This document shows, piece by piece, positions 1 through 10,099 of a stretch of DNA of 64,000 bases. Source of the stretch: Polytrichum commune (taxonomy: Eukaryota; Streptophyta; Polytrichopsida; Polytrichales; Polytrichaceae); assembly GCA_950295325.1 (NCBI GenBank), contig OX485806.1, forward strand, positions 43,829,169-43,893,168. The letters are read 5' to 3'. Below the pieces are notes generated by a model. It made no database searches. It saw nothing but the letters and a program-made list of their open reading frames with translations, and was not told the DNA's origin. Within the stretch, counting starts at the first letter, position 1. Each line of letters starts with the position of its first letter. The position numbers and the translations under genes were made by a program.

Positions 1-72
1 GTGTATATCTGATTTCAGAGTACGCAGTAGGTCAAGCCTCAGTACACGTGTCGGATTGTTTGCACAAGGTGT

Positions 73-453
73 TCACAAAGAGTGTGGCAAGTTAGCATGT
101 ACAATGTCCTTGGTGAATTCGCAGGGGAAATGAGGATGTTGTTGCTTGCCCTTAATGAAATCCTCAAGTCTATCCCACAATGTAATGGTTAGCATAGAGG
201 TTTTGTGTGTCCCCTGGCCGTGTGTAACGTGGTTGGTCCATACCAAGTCCTCCATGGGAAATACACATGGAGGGGGATTTTGTAATTTCTCTCTCAATGA
301 AATTATTAAATCAGCTTGCTTTGAACGAAATATTGTAGTAGAATATTGCGCGAGGTTGTCATCTAACACTATACTAGATTCAATATGAGACTTTGTGCAA
401 GGACAATGGGCATTAGCCATCTGATGGGCATAAATTGTGGAGCCCATTTCCAT
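73..453 (-). CDS. unrecognised open frame, 126 codons
   Basis: An open frame on the minus strand whose first codon is ATG and whose translation has mixed composition. I do not recognise the protein. The stretch around LTITLWDRLEDF faintly recalls the beta-strand phrase of replication protein A/OB-fold proteins, which are often carried by plant mobile elements, but this is too short to support a call. No partner gene is visible upstream and the window begins just beyond it, so it could be the end of a larger decayed element. It may equally be chance. Confidence 0.2.
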   Translation of the reverse strand: MEMGSTIYAHQMANAHCPCTKSHIESSIVLDDNLAQYSTTIFRSKQADLIISLREKLQNPPPCVFPMEDLVWTNHVTHGQGTHKTSMLTITLWDRLEDFIKGKQQHPHFPCEFTKDIVHANLPHSL

Positions 454-590
454 GGAGTTGAATGTGATGAAGGAAGAGATCCCTAATCCCTATGTCCTTG
501 CAATGAATTTAAAAGCAGTGATGCAGAACGCAACATGTTCAAAACCTAATTACTTGACATGACCTTAAAGCTTCGCATTCTCCCAAAATA

Positions 591-1637
591 GTTGATTGGA
601 CTATTGATCAAGGGATTGATTGCATCCGTTTACCACTAGGTAAATTGCCGGACTTACCACCCTATTGACATGACGTTTTTGAGTCCGGTATCACATTGTG
701 ATCACAAAACGTGAGGGACATCAATGTGAAGTCTTGGACACCATTAGTGAGGACCAAGGGCTATGCTCCAACTTTACACACGGATAGATCACTCAGTGCA
801 TTTAAAAAACAACGTGCGGCATATTATAGAGAGGATTAAAATCATTTGAAATAAAAATTATAAAGGAATTCCAAATAATAAAGGGGCCATTAAATGTAGA
901 CAATCCCATTATAAGTAAGTTAGATGGACATAAAACGTGGGCCATTATTTTTTGTAGAATTAATATAAGGGCTGAAGATAAGGATCCTAGAAGGTATGAT
1001 TAGTATGGTATGTAAACCGCTGCCGTTCTTCCTGTTTTGTGATGAGTTTGGGTCAACATTTTGTAAACCGCATGTTGTGTTTGTGAACACACGGACACTT
1101 TTCCTTTGTTTCCACCCTTACCCTAATTGTGGTGTACTTGGGGTTATTTTTTACGCGCTATAACATTGTGGACTCCACCTTAAATTGTAAATTCTAAACC
1201 CGCTTTACTATGCTCTGCGTTTTTGGTCACTTGCATTGCAATGACCACTATGGTATTTGTGTTGGCATCTCCTATGTGTTTTCATCATAATAGTGTTTGC
1301 AATGGTATTACTTTGCTATGGTCTCCTATGTGTTTTCTTCATAACTTTGTTTGCAATGGTATTATTGTTTGTACCCTTCTTTGTTTCCATGCTTTCCCTC
1401 AACACTCGTCAATTACGTTAGGAAGTAGATTAACTTTTATTACTTAAAAGAAATATAAGGTACAAAAATTGCAGTGACTTGGATAATATAAGTAATGGAA
1501 GGGTGCAAACAAATGGGCCATTTTTGAAATCTAAGTAATTATAGGGAGGCTTTAATTCAACCCTTGAAGGTAAATAGCCCCAAAACAAAAAACCCCCAGC
1601 CGCACGTGGTGCACAAAAATGCCTTAGAGTGATCTAC
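591..1637. repeat. ~1.04-kb dispersed repeat, copy 1
   Basis: This block reappears in the same orientation at about 53866-54914 with only scattered substitutions and a few 1-3 base indels. Both begin at GTTGATT(G/A)GACTATTGATC and end at GTGATC. Only the last ~170 bp recur at 15724-15892, and a clearly diverged copy covers about 61380-61890. A short frame (74 codons) inside holds two versions of an MCFxHNxVCNGI phrase, but it is broken differently in each copy and I do not treat it as a gene. No terminal inverted repeats or target duplications were recognised. The family could be a non-autonomous element or an LTR-derived fragment. Confidence 0.75.
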
Positions 1638-2045
1638 CCGTGTACAACAATTATCGTCTTCCCCTCTGAGCCAAAAATTTTGGCGAGGGGGAATGAAGCA
1701 AACATTCATCCACTATTGTTGAGCAAAAAGTGAAACTCATAGGCTTGCCTCCCTCATCACAGAGATCGTGAGAGGATAATTGTTAAACCATTTTTTGAGT
1801 AAATTTAGTGATCACCACAGTGATTGCGGGGCACTGGATTCTACCGAAGTATATTGTTAATTTGATATATGGATCAATTGAAAGACCAAATGCAGTCAAA
1901 CTATTGTCATGTGACGACAAGTGAAGTGAATTGTGAAATTATTGACAATTGTGAAGATTGTAAGTGATTGAGTTTGAAATTGAGAAAAGAATTGATTAAG
2001 ATTGAAACCTTGAGTGGATCTGATTGAGTTCAGAATGTGTAGAGT
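1638..2045. other. AT-rich spacer, no gene seen
   Basis: This stretch left of the gypsy element has no convincing open frame. It is rich in short GATTGA/AATTGTGAA phrases that also occur to the right of the element (12.3-13.7 kb). That fits both sides belonging to one original sequence split by the insertion. Confidence 0.4.
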
Positions 2046-2594
2046 TGTCGTGTAAATACCGATCGTGTGTCACTGTAGCTCGAGTACCAACCACCACTAA
2101 CAAACAACACTAAAACATATCAAGGTCACACACGAACAACACATCTCGACAAAGAAGGAAGAGAGTAGAACATTCATAATAGCTCTAAATCTCTCTTCAA
2201 ATGCACACAATTAGTCAAGCTATCTTTCACTCCACCACGGGAGAATCCAAGAGTGCAAGAGAAGGGAGAAGAACTCAAGATTTATTGCAAAAACATGCAA
2301 TCTACACCTCACACAAACTCTCTCTACACTCTCACTCACAAAACTTGACTTGGCAAGAATGGCAAGCCAAGGAGGAGGCTCCTCACTTAGGAACCTCACT
2401 TTCCAAAACTAAGGTTCATCCATCCAACTTTAAATGGATGAAGCCCAACGGATAAGGTGCGGCCGCCGACGCCACATACCGTGACAGCTGTCGTGTAAAT
2501 ACCGATCGTGTGTCACTAGAACTCGAGTACCAACCACCACTAACAAACAACACTAAAACATAGCAAGGTCACACATGAACAACACATTTCGACA
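2046..2594. repeat. A1-B1-A2 arrangement at the left end of the gypsy element
   Basis: A 106-bp segment beginning TGTCGTGTAAATACC and ending TCGACA occurs twice, at 2046-2151 (A1) and 2489-2594 (A2), with a handful of differences. A2 abuts the polypurine tract of the gypsy element, so it sits where the 3' LTR should begin. Between A1 and A2 is the 335-bp block B1 (2153-2487), which is also found at the right end of the element at 11960-12294 without flanking A copies. The A ends are complementary (TGTCG/CGACA), as in LTR termini. Possible explanations are a TRIM-like LTR-internal-LTR unit, recombined LTRs, or an insertion. I cannot decide among them. Confidence 0.65.
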
Positions 2595-2604
2595 TGCCCC
2601 CCTT
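2595..2604 (-). promoter_or_regulatory. polypurine tract of the gypsy element
   Basis: On the minus strand AAGGGGGGCA directly precedes TGTCGA, the start of repeat A2. A purine run touching a TG-starting terminal repeat is the expected primer site for plus-strand DNA synthesis in an LTR retrotransposon, so this fixes the 3' end of the internal region. Confidence 0.6.
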
Positions 2605-2920
2605 AGCTGACTATGGATTTCCGCCAAGCAGCTAGGACCAAGTCAATCCAAGAGTATGGATAATGAAGGATTGCTCCGCAACCAACTAATGTAACGAACG
2701 TCATCCCAAGGAACTGTAGGCTGGGTGCAATGTGTGCCATAATTTTAATCGCCTCTGATGGTTGGCCATCAGATTTCACATAATTAATTTCACCGCCTCA
2801 TGTCGATTGCGTTTGTAAGCCTTAACTCCTCATCTTCCATTTGGGCAGACACAAGATGATGAAAACCACACAGGATCATTAAGTACGATTGGTGGAAGCA
2901 CCAAGTAATGAAGATCCTCA
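2605..2920 (-). other. 3' untranslated part of the gypsy internal region
   Basis: This stretch lies between the stop after the PHD finger and the polypurine tract. In the minus direction I see no domain beyond the PHD finger, and the short frames present overlap its coding region in other frames. Confidence 0.4.
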
Positions 2921-4470
2921 ACAGCGAGGACAACTCCACTGTCCAGATGGTAGAGAAGTCAAGGGTGGCCTCAAGCATGCCATGTGCCAACCATGTTGGC
3001 ACTGATCACACAAGAGCATAGTAGCCGCTCATTTCTTCTCTCCACACACAAAACATGGAAGACCCTCTGGCACGACAGCCAGTTCAGGATGAATTGTACC
3101 CTCAATGGGTAGATGACATGGGGCACAATTTTTGGAATGCTCGCAACATTCTCTGCCATCCTTACCTTCCAACAATAACAAACCACTCGGCAACACCTCT
3201 TTCATCCGAAGGATAGTACGCCCCACCCTGACATCCAATGTCGTAGGCGCCTCACGTTGGAGATAAACATAATCCCCTTGCCGGAATCTCTGCAATTGAG
3301 TTCGGTAAGCACCACTACGAATGCGTACATAACGCAATGTGTCACGGTGCTGAGCAATGGACAAATTCTCCATGGCCATAGGCATGGCCCGCTGGAAGAA
3401 TTGAGCCCGCTCTTGCAAACACTCTGCCCAAATGTTTGGGTCATCCAAGTCCACAACAGGAGCTAACTTTTCCCGAATAAAACTCGGGAGAATAGGCTCA
3501 CGTCCATACAATAACTGATACGGGCTGTAGGATGCCAAACAAGCTTGCCTACTAAATCAATAGCCCATAGCAATCCAAGGCAACATAAGGTCCCAATCCC
3601 GGTGGCTTTCCCGAAGTAATCCATACTTCCTCAAGCCACGCTTGGTTGTCTGAACAACCCGTTCAGCTAAGCCATCTACCTCCGGATGATCCCGAGAGAT
3701 GGTACGGTGATCTATGAGCGCCTTAGTGCACAACTCCTCAAAAGCATCAAGGAACTCCCTCCCTTGGTCCGTCAACACCTCAGCCGGTGCTCCAAAACGT
3801 GCTAACACATGATCCAAAAAGGCGGCAGCGGCTAACTCTGCAGAGTTTTGGGTAGAGCAACAAGCTCAATCCACTTGCTCAAATGCTCTACCATCACCAA
3901 AACGTACTTTTCTCCACGTGGTGTAACCACCAATGGCCCTGCAAAGTCCAGCGACCAACGGTAGCCCAATCCCATGATAGGTAAGGGTTGTAACTGAGGT
4001 GATAAGGTGTTAAAGCTAGACCTGATCCGATCACAAACTTCACACCTCCCAATATAGGCAGCCACCTGCTGATACATGCCAGTCCACCAATATTGACCAC
4101 GCAACATCGAATGTGTCTTGCGTATGCCAAAATGGCCAAGTTCCTCGTGTACTTGTCGCACCAAGGAGGCCCTTTGATCCGGCCTTGGGACAATACGCCT
4201 TGTCCCATCTGGCAATAATCGAAATAACAAACCGCTCTCCCAACGGAACCTTGTTATTTGATGTCCAATCCTATCCCTTTCTATTTCCGAAATAGACAAA
4301 AGAAAGGTACCATGTTGAAGCTTATGCAATACGGGAAGATCTTCCCATATATCCGCAATAGCTTGAGGCCGATCAGTCTCATCATTTGAGCCCTGTATCG
4401 GAATTTCAATAGATGCACCAGAAAATAAAGTGAGGTAAGCAACCGCGTGCCAACTTGGAACCGCCTCTCG
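2921..4470 (-). pseudogene. gypsy integrase with C-terminal PHD finger (broken)
   Basis: The integrase inserts the cDNA into host chromatin. Visible in order are an HHCC zinc region (HEELGHF...CEVCDR, about 4150-4040); a catalytic core with first Asp in WSLDFAGP (about 3945), second in LTDQGREF (about 3770) and Glu in DGLAERVVQ (about 3660); and a C-terminal domain ending in a VLPSGLLLLEG phrase. Beyond this is a PHD finger at 3055-2921 with ligand spacing C-x2-C-x11-C-x2-C-x4-H-x2-C-x14-C-x2-C and the conserved Trp two residues before the seventh ligand. PHD fingers commonly read the histone H3 tail. No chromodomain is seen. Breaks: a frame change near 3830, TGA at 3557-3559, and TGA at 3029-3031 inside the PHD finger (a CGA arginine would fit). 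Confidence 0.8.
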
Positions 4471-4905
4471 ATCACAATCTCCATGCCACATGGCCCCGGT
4501 CAAGTCCTTATCAGAAGGAATTGGATTGCGTGAGAGTCCATTTGCATCCATGTTGGTAACCCCAGCACAGTGTACCACCTCAAAGTCATACTCTTGGAGC
4601 AATAAAGTCCACCTGGCAAACTTGCCAGTAAGCTTATCCGATTCTATGAGCCACCGTAACGGCTAATGGTCAGTCACTAAAGTAAAGTGCTGACCATAAA
4701 ATACGGCCTAAAATGGGCAATAGCCCATACCGCCGCCAATGCTTCTCCCTCGTAGGACGAATAATTAGCCTCTGCCGTGTTATTGTTTCACGAAGCGTAA
4801 GCAACAACATACTCCCGGCCAAAATCATCCTTCTGAGTGAGAACTGCTCCCAAACCCAATGAACTCCAATCCATATGCAACTGGAAGGATTTGGAGACAT
4901 CCGGA
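4471..4905 (-). pseudogene. gypsy RNase H domain (frameshifted)
   Basis: This follows the reverse transcriptase on the minus strand. Recognisable phrases are LHMDWSSLGLGAVLTQ (first acidic residue), YSSYEGEALAAVWA (conserved Glu), then after a frame change TDH.PLRWL and FEVVHCAGVTNMDANGLSR, which ends the domain with its conserved Asp. TGA or TAG codons interrupt it at several places, and a one-base shift near 4690 moves the second half to another frame. The domain would degrade the RNA strand of the replication intermediate. This copy cannot make it intact. Confidence 0.75.
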
Positions 4906-4907
4906 AG

Positions 4908-5960
4908 TCAAAGCACTGGAACCGCACCCAGTTTTTGCTTCAATGTCTCAAATGCTTGCTGCTGCTCACGACCCCAAGTCCAAGGTTGATCCTTGCTCGT
5001 GAGAATGGTGAGAGGCTTGGCGATCAAGCTAAAGTTCTTGACAAATCGCCGATAGTAATTCGCCAAGCCCAAGAATGCATAAAGTCTCGGCACATCGATC
5101 GGCGCCAGGATCTTTTGCAAGGCATCCACCTTAGCTTGTTGCACCCCAAGACCTCCTGGAATAATCATATGACCTAGATATGATAGTCGGTAATGGAAAA
5201 ACTTGCACTTGCCATGGTGCAAGCACAATCCCCACCGCCGTAATTGCTCAAAAACGACTTGAAGATGCTTTACATGCTCATGTGGTGTTTTGCTGAAAAT
5301 GATCACGTCATCAATGTAACACTGAGCAAAAGGCAAGCCAGAGAGGACTTGGTCCATCACTCTCTGAAATTCAGCAGGCCCATTCTTGAGGCCAAATGGA
5401 AGAAACTTCCAATGGTATAGTTGATCCTTCCCATCATGATCAACTCCCCAAAATGCGGTTTTCACCCAATCTCCCGTAAGTAATGGGAGCTGGTGATATC
5501 CGGATCTTAAGTCTAGGGTGCTAAAGACCCAAAAAAATCCAATGGCATCAAACAACTCCTTCGGGATTGGTGTGGGATATCGATCCGACTTGGTCTTTCG
5601 ATTAACTGGACGGTAATCCCCACACATCCGCTTCTTCGTCCAATTGCCAAAGATATCCTTCTTTGATGGCATAACCGTAGCACAAGCATACTCCCCGTTG
5701 GAAAGTTTGATTAGCCCTGCTGCCAAGAGCTTTCGGCAACGAGCCTGAACGCCAATCCGCTCGGAAACACTGAGCCTGTAAGGTCTCCGAAAAATGGGAT
5801 GGTCGTCCTCCAACTGAATATGGATAGGTTTTCCTTTATAACCTTCAAGATCCTAAAGGCTAAAAGCAAAACATCTACGGTACGAGCGAATGAATGCTCG
5901 TACCTTCCGTGCCTCAGCACCAGTGAGATGAGGGCCTAATTCCAATGGCCAATCATCAAA
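4908..5960 (-). pseudogene. gypsy reverse transcriptase
   Basis: The longest intact piece is 301 codons (4908-5813). It holds the classical RT blocks: MPSKKDIFGNWTKKRMCGDYRPVN split over motifs 1-2, FSTLDLRSGYHQ with the first catalytic Asp, FLPFGLKNGPAEFQRVMD, the active-site YIDD box at residues 166-169, and LGHMI followed by the connection domain. Upstream in the same frame lies the usual pre-RT stretch (LTGAEARKVRAFI, then a stop, then DLEGYKGKPIHIQ), so the true domain begins beyond the first ATG. It shares the reading frame of the methyltransferase and protease. This is the best preserved domain of the element. Confidence 0.88.
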
Positions 5961-6189
5961 CTATGTAGTCTCCCTGTCCACCAAAGGAGAACCATGTGAT
6001 GCTGGCACAGACTCTGATTGCTAATGAGAGGAGGGTTCATTGAGCATGCCCCCAGTCTCGGTGCTAGTACTAGAGTCTGGCATTTCTTCATCACAACCAA
6101 TATGTGATGATGAAGCCACCACCGGAGGCGAAAAAACTGAAGCAGTGTAAAAATGTTGAGCTCGAAGCTCCTCCATCACATGCTGCTCG

Positions 6190-7664
6190 AATTGAAAAAT
6201 TCATTCGGCTTCTCCAACCATGGCATGAATTCCCTCCTCCATGGGTGTGGACCGCTGTGCCCCTTGACCAGAGTCCTCTGCCCCCAGAGACAACCACTGG
6301 TCACCACGATGCCTTTGCAATGAAAGGCATAAAGCAACAATCCACAGCATCGTATGAAGATCCATGGCTTGGCCCAACACAAAGCGTCGTTGCCCCTCAG
6401 AAAGGCCAGGAGCTGTGGTGATGCCGGTGTGGAATCCCATGGCACGCTCCTGTTCGTCAGCCAATGGTTCGGTGTGGGTGTTGGTGTGAGCATCCCACAC
6501 CATACCTGGCCCCCGATCGCGGAAAGTGAACGACTATGGAAACGTCATAAATGTGGGGAAGGCCCGCTGTGGTGCCCCCACCTTGTTGACCAATGCCAAC
6601 GGGGGTAAATCATCTCAAACAACTGGCAAAGAAGTCCGGTTTGGATCTAAGATGTCATCCACTTTCTGATCGAAAGCTGGAGGCACTGCAGAAAATGCTG
6701 CAACTAAAGTAGATGACGGTGTGATGTTGGTCCAAATCCACCAAGGCCAGTGGGCATAAGAACCAATGCTCGCGACATCCACAAAAATGGGATCGCCAAG
6801 GTGTTGACGAACATAATGATCGCCTTCCAACACCTTGTCCCGAGAGTTTCCCAACAAATGTACATTCTCAAAAATATACCGTGGAGGGGAAGGTTGGTGG
6901 GCAACCCACCACTGCATGAGGCGGATGAGGTCCCAAAATAGACTAGACCTGGGATCCTCTAGACCTTGGCCTGCTCCAGCACGTGAATGGCCCTGGCATG
7001 GCCATCCTGCAATCACCATATCCACCGGACCCAAGTGTCGTAAGTCGGCCTCACTGATGAGTGTGACATCACGAGGGAGACGTGAAAAACACCCATGAAT
7101 GGTTGTTGGGTGTAACTGCTGTGGGTACAACACCATCAACTGGTGAAGATAATGATGAGCCACACGGGTGGACACTTGAGAGTTGTCCACATAGACATAC
7201 CGCTTGACCGTAAGGCCAGCCTCCAATACGGCTGCTAATCCTGTACCAATGCCCCCAAACAGCTCCACCAAGGTAATCCCAGTGTCTGGAGGGCGCCACA
7301 AAATGGGGCGTGCCAATGTGGATAGACTATTCGATGTGACTGGTATGGGAGAACTAAGAAAGAGGACAATGCCCTCACACCGTTGGAACAAGCCGGAGGA
7401 ATCACGCCACGAAGGTAGAGGGTCCTTAGGATGGCGTACCAAGGTATGCCTAGGTGCCATCTCTCGTGTGTGTTCAACATCCCCCATGAATGCCAATGAC
7501 TCCTCCAATAATGCGGATCCATAAGGCAATGTATCCACAATAGCACTGCATCCAAAAACCATGGATAATGGTTTAATGGTGGCGGCCGCTGCAAAGGCCA
7601 CAGGAATAAGTTCCCTACGGCCGTCTCTAGCTGACCAACCTGGTCAGATCCAAGCCTCTTCAGT
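6190..7664 (-). pseudogene. cytosine-C5 DNA methyltransferase domain inside gypsy pol (broken)
   Basis: C5 methyltransferases move a methyl group from S-adenosylmethionine to cytosine in DNA. In the 328-codon open stretch (6615-7601) motif I is VELFGGIGTG (residues 112-121), motif II has YVYVDNSQ, and motif IV is the catalytic PCQ box (201-203, within VIAGWPCQGHSRAG). Motif VI is FENV (244-247), and a motif VIII-like stretch YAHWPWWIWTN (282-292) has Trp where Arg is expected. After TGA at 6615-6617 the same frame continues with a target-recognition region, a motif IX-like ERAMGF and a motif X-like RRFVLGQAMDL (to about 6310), with a TAG at 6534-6536. Upstream it joins the protease in frame, across stops at 7665-7667 and 7644-7646. 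All catalytic motifs are in the usual, unpermuted order. It is most likely inactive here because of the stops and lost Arg residues. Confidence 0.85.
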
Positions 7665-8010
7665 CTAGTTGTCCAAACCAAAACCGAGGGGGTAAAGTGC
7701 TTGCTGACCAACTAAAATGTCATAGTTGGTTGCATCCGTCACCGCACACCTGAGAAAAAGAGGTGCGGGTAAATCTCCAGGCTTCAATTGGAAGCTAAGC
7801 TGTAATGGCTCCCGAGTATAACCAGTGGCCCGCTCCACGTGGCCAATAGATGTGACGATGGTAAATGGGCATGGAGCCAAGTCGTCGGTTGTCAACCGCA
7901 ATGCCTGCGCCAAGTTTTTGCCGATCATAACAGGTTGTGCTCCTGAATCCATCATCACACACTGTGGAGCAACTCAAATAGGGTTGCCACCAGCCCGACT
8001 GACCATCAAA
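7665..8010 (-). pseudogene. gypsy aspartic protease
   Basis: The retroviral-type aspartic protease cuts the polyprotein. The catalytic triad reads MMDSGAQPVMIG near the start of the 97-codon frame, and the C-terminal flap/ILVGQQALYPLGF phrase matches the family. It opens the pol frame, which differs from the gag frame, so a programmed frameshift or later indel separates gag and pol. An in-frame TGA lies about seven codons before the first recognisable protease residue, and the frame runs straight on into the methyltransferase after a TAG. Confidence 0.75.
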
Positions 8011-8080
8011 ATGCCAGAATCATTCACCATCCATACAACGCCAGATCGAATGCCTCGACGCTCGCGAGCGGGTTGAGCAG

Positions 8081-10099
8081 CTACATCTGAAAGATAACCG
8101 GCGCCTGCAGAGGTTGGTGAATCATAAGATGAGGTTGGTTATTGCCATCTAAGTCGTGTGCGTCAAAAGACGCAATGGCCTCCGCCGCAAGCCTCGCTTG
8201 CCGTTTGGCGGCTTCCCTAGGATCCTCCGTGGTAAGAATGTCCGCGGTGGCTTGAGCCACAATCAAAGAAGACGGGGATACCTTTCCCTCCAAAATCCTA
8301 CCTACTAGGTGAAAAACCTTAGCGGGTTGGACATCCGATGACGACCACTCCATCGCTGTGAACAAAAGGGTGTGCAACACTTTGGATGCCAAAGTGTGCA
8401 CCACGTTGGTCTCCGGATTCGAAGCCTCCAAGCTCGAATTACGGCCACTCATAGATTGGGCAGCATCAGCCAATCCAAAAGACAATGGAAGACGTGCCTA
8501 GCCAATCTAATCCGCAGGACCATTGTTCCGAGCGCGTAAGTTGTCCACAGACTCCCCTGTGGTCGGAGGCGTGGCTTGTGACACGATTTGAGCACGTGTC
8601 ACCGCTGCGGAACTCACCACCTGTCCAGAAGCTCCGAACATATAATAATATGGAGTGGAAGAACTAGCCTTAGTTCCAGAGGTAGATGGTGAGTCCAAAA
8701 TTTGGCCGGATGACACTAAACTCTTAAACCTCTCCTCCAAGGCACCAACCTTGGCCCCCAACGCCTTTTCCCGTTCGGAAGTAGGACGTTTTTCTGGATG
8801 GAGAGCAAAGCAGTTATCCACCACGTGATTGTTCCGCCCACAATGGGAACACTTCAATTGTTTGGGTAACTGATTACCCGCCTTCTTCGCGGAACCCTAA
8901 GCGGGAACAAATGGTTTCTGCTTTGGAGTACCTACAGCCTGGGCTTGCCTTTGCTTCGAAGGACAATCATTCTTAGCATGCCCCGCTTGCCCATAAGACC
9001 AACAATGATAAATGTTGTTCGCTTCTACCTCCGCCAATCCTGCAGTCACGATTGGAGCCTTCCGGGACTTGCTAGAATCCACTAGCAAGGACACCAAATC
9101 ACTGGCATCATGCTGACACAATGTATGATCACACTGTTCTACCACGGCGAATGCCTCTGCGAGTGTCGCCCGACCACCAAACTCCATGATGATCTTGGGC
9201 AACGCCAAACCAAAGAGGCGTTTGTCAATCTTTGACAAGAACACCTTCACAAACTGACTTTCCGCGAATACACCTCTAGATTCTCTGGCAAACCTCGCCA
9301 ACCTCGTATACATGGTACAAGGTGTATCGTCCTTCTCCCATCTGAAATCATGTATCCGTTGCATCTGGTCAAGACGGAAGCCTCCGTACTCCTCATGTAA
9401 ATGCAGCTCAAATGCCCGCAATGGCTCAAAATCTGGCGGAGCCCCTAAAGAGGCTAAAGCCGCTTGGGTGGCCTGGGTATAACGCGATAGTAAAATAACT
9501 GGGCTTGACGTACTCGCTACAGCGGGAGCATGACCCTTAGCCATGGGATCCTCAGGAGAAGCTCCCTCCACATCTACCACATATACTCCCTCTGGTACTT
9601 CCATCTTGACCTCATGAACGGCCATCAAACTGGAAGATGCGCCTTCCTTCAATGCGGATACCAAGTCAACCCGAGTCTCCCAGTACTGCTCAACCTTGCG
9701 CAGCTCCATCCAATGAGCCTCCGTCCACTGCTCATAAGTCTGAAGAGCTTTGTGCTCCAAATGCTGGGACAGAAGCTCGAACACATACCAATCGTTGAAA
9801 TTGGTATTTCGTTGACGCTTCTCCCTCATCCATGTCCTGAACCGAATTTTCCAATCTTGCAGGGAATTGGTCCCCGCTCGACCAGAAAATCGGTCTCGGA
9901 TGCCGCCTCATGTCTCCTCCATCTCGTCGAAGGATCCCACCCAAAGAACATGATACCGAATGGCAGTCCCCCACAGTGAAATAGGCTGAAAAGCCTCGTC
10001 GGGTGCTACCACTGGTTCAATGTCCAAAAGGTCTGAAGATCGATCTTGCGATGATGCCGGAGATGGAGAACGATAATGTTGGCTCCGCGTTGTAACCAT
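8081..10099 (-). pseudogene. gypsy gag polyprotein (broken by stops)
   Basis: Gag forms the particle that packages the RNA. The start is set at ATG 10097-10099 because the protein begins MVTTRSQ, a usual opening for plant gypsy Gag. One frame runs through 10099-9908, 9907-8897, 8896-8507 and 8485-8081 with a stop at each joint. The middle part holds a capsid-like region (YGGFRLDQMQRIHDF, VFLSKIDKRLFGLALP). A first knuckle has lost one Cys (CWSYGQAGHAKNDC) and a second is intact (CSHCGRNNHVVDNC, near 8840). Having two knuckles and a long acidic/Ala-rich tail is unusual but not unique. Confidence 0.75.

Noticed and set aside
1223-1447. Small Cys-rich peptide gene (also at 54492-54737)
   Set aside because: The frame is part of the dispersed repeat, has different ends in the two copies, and contains an internal duplicated phrase that reflects a DNA repeat.
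2046-2594. Complete TRIM element (LTR-internal-LTR)
   Set aside because: The internal block lacks a credible primer site and polypurine tract in either direction, and the same block stands alone at the other end of the gypsy element.
3029-3538. Chromodomain at the gypsy integrase C-terminus
   Set aside because: The residues do not show the aromatic cage or YLVKW-type phrase; the following segment fits a PHD finger.
6104-6608. Plus-strand frames opposite the methyltransferase
   Set aside because: They are antisense shadows of the pol frame and show no domain.
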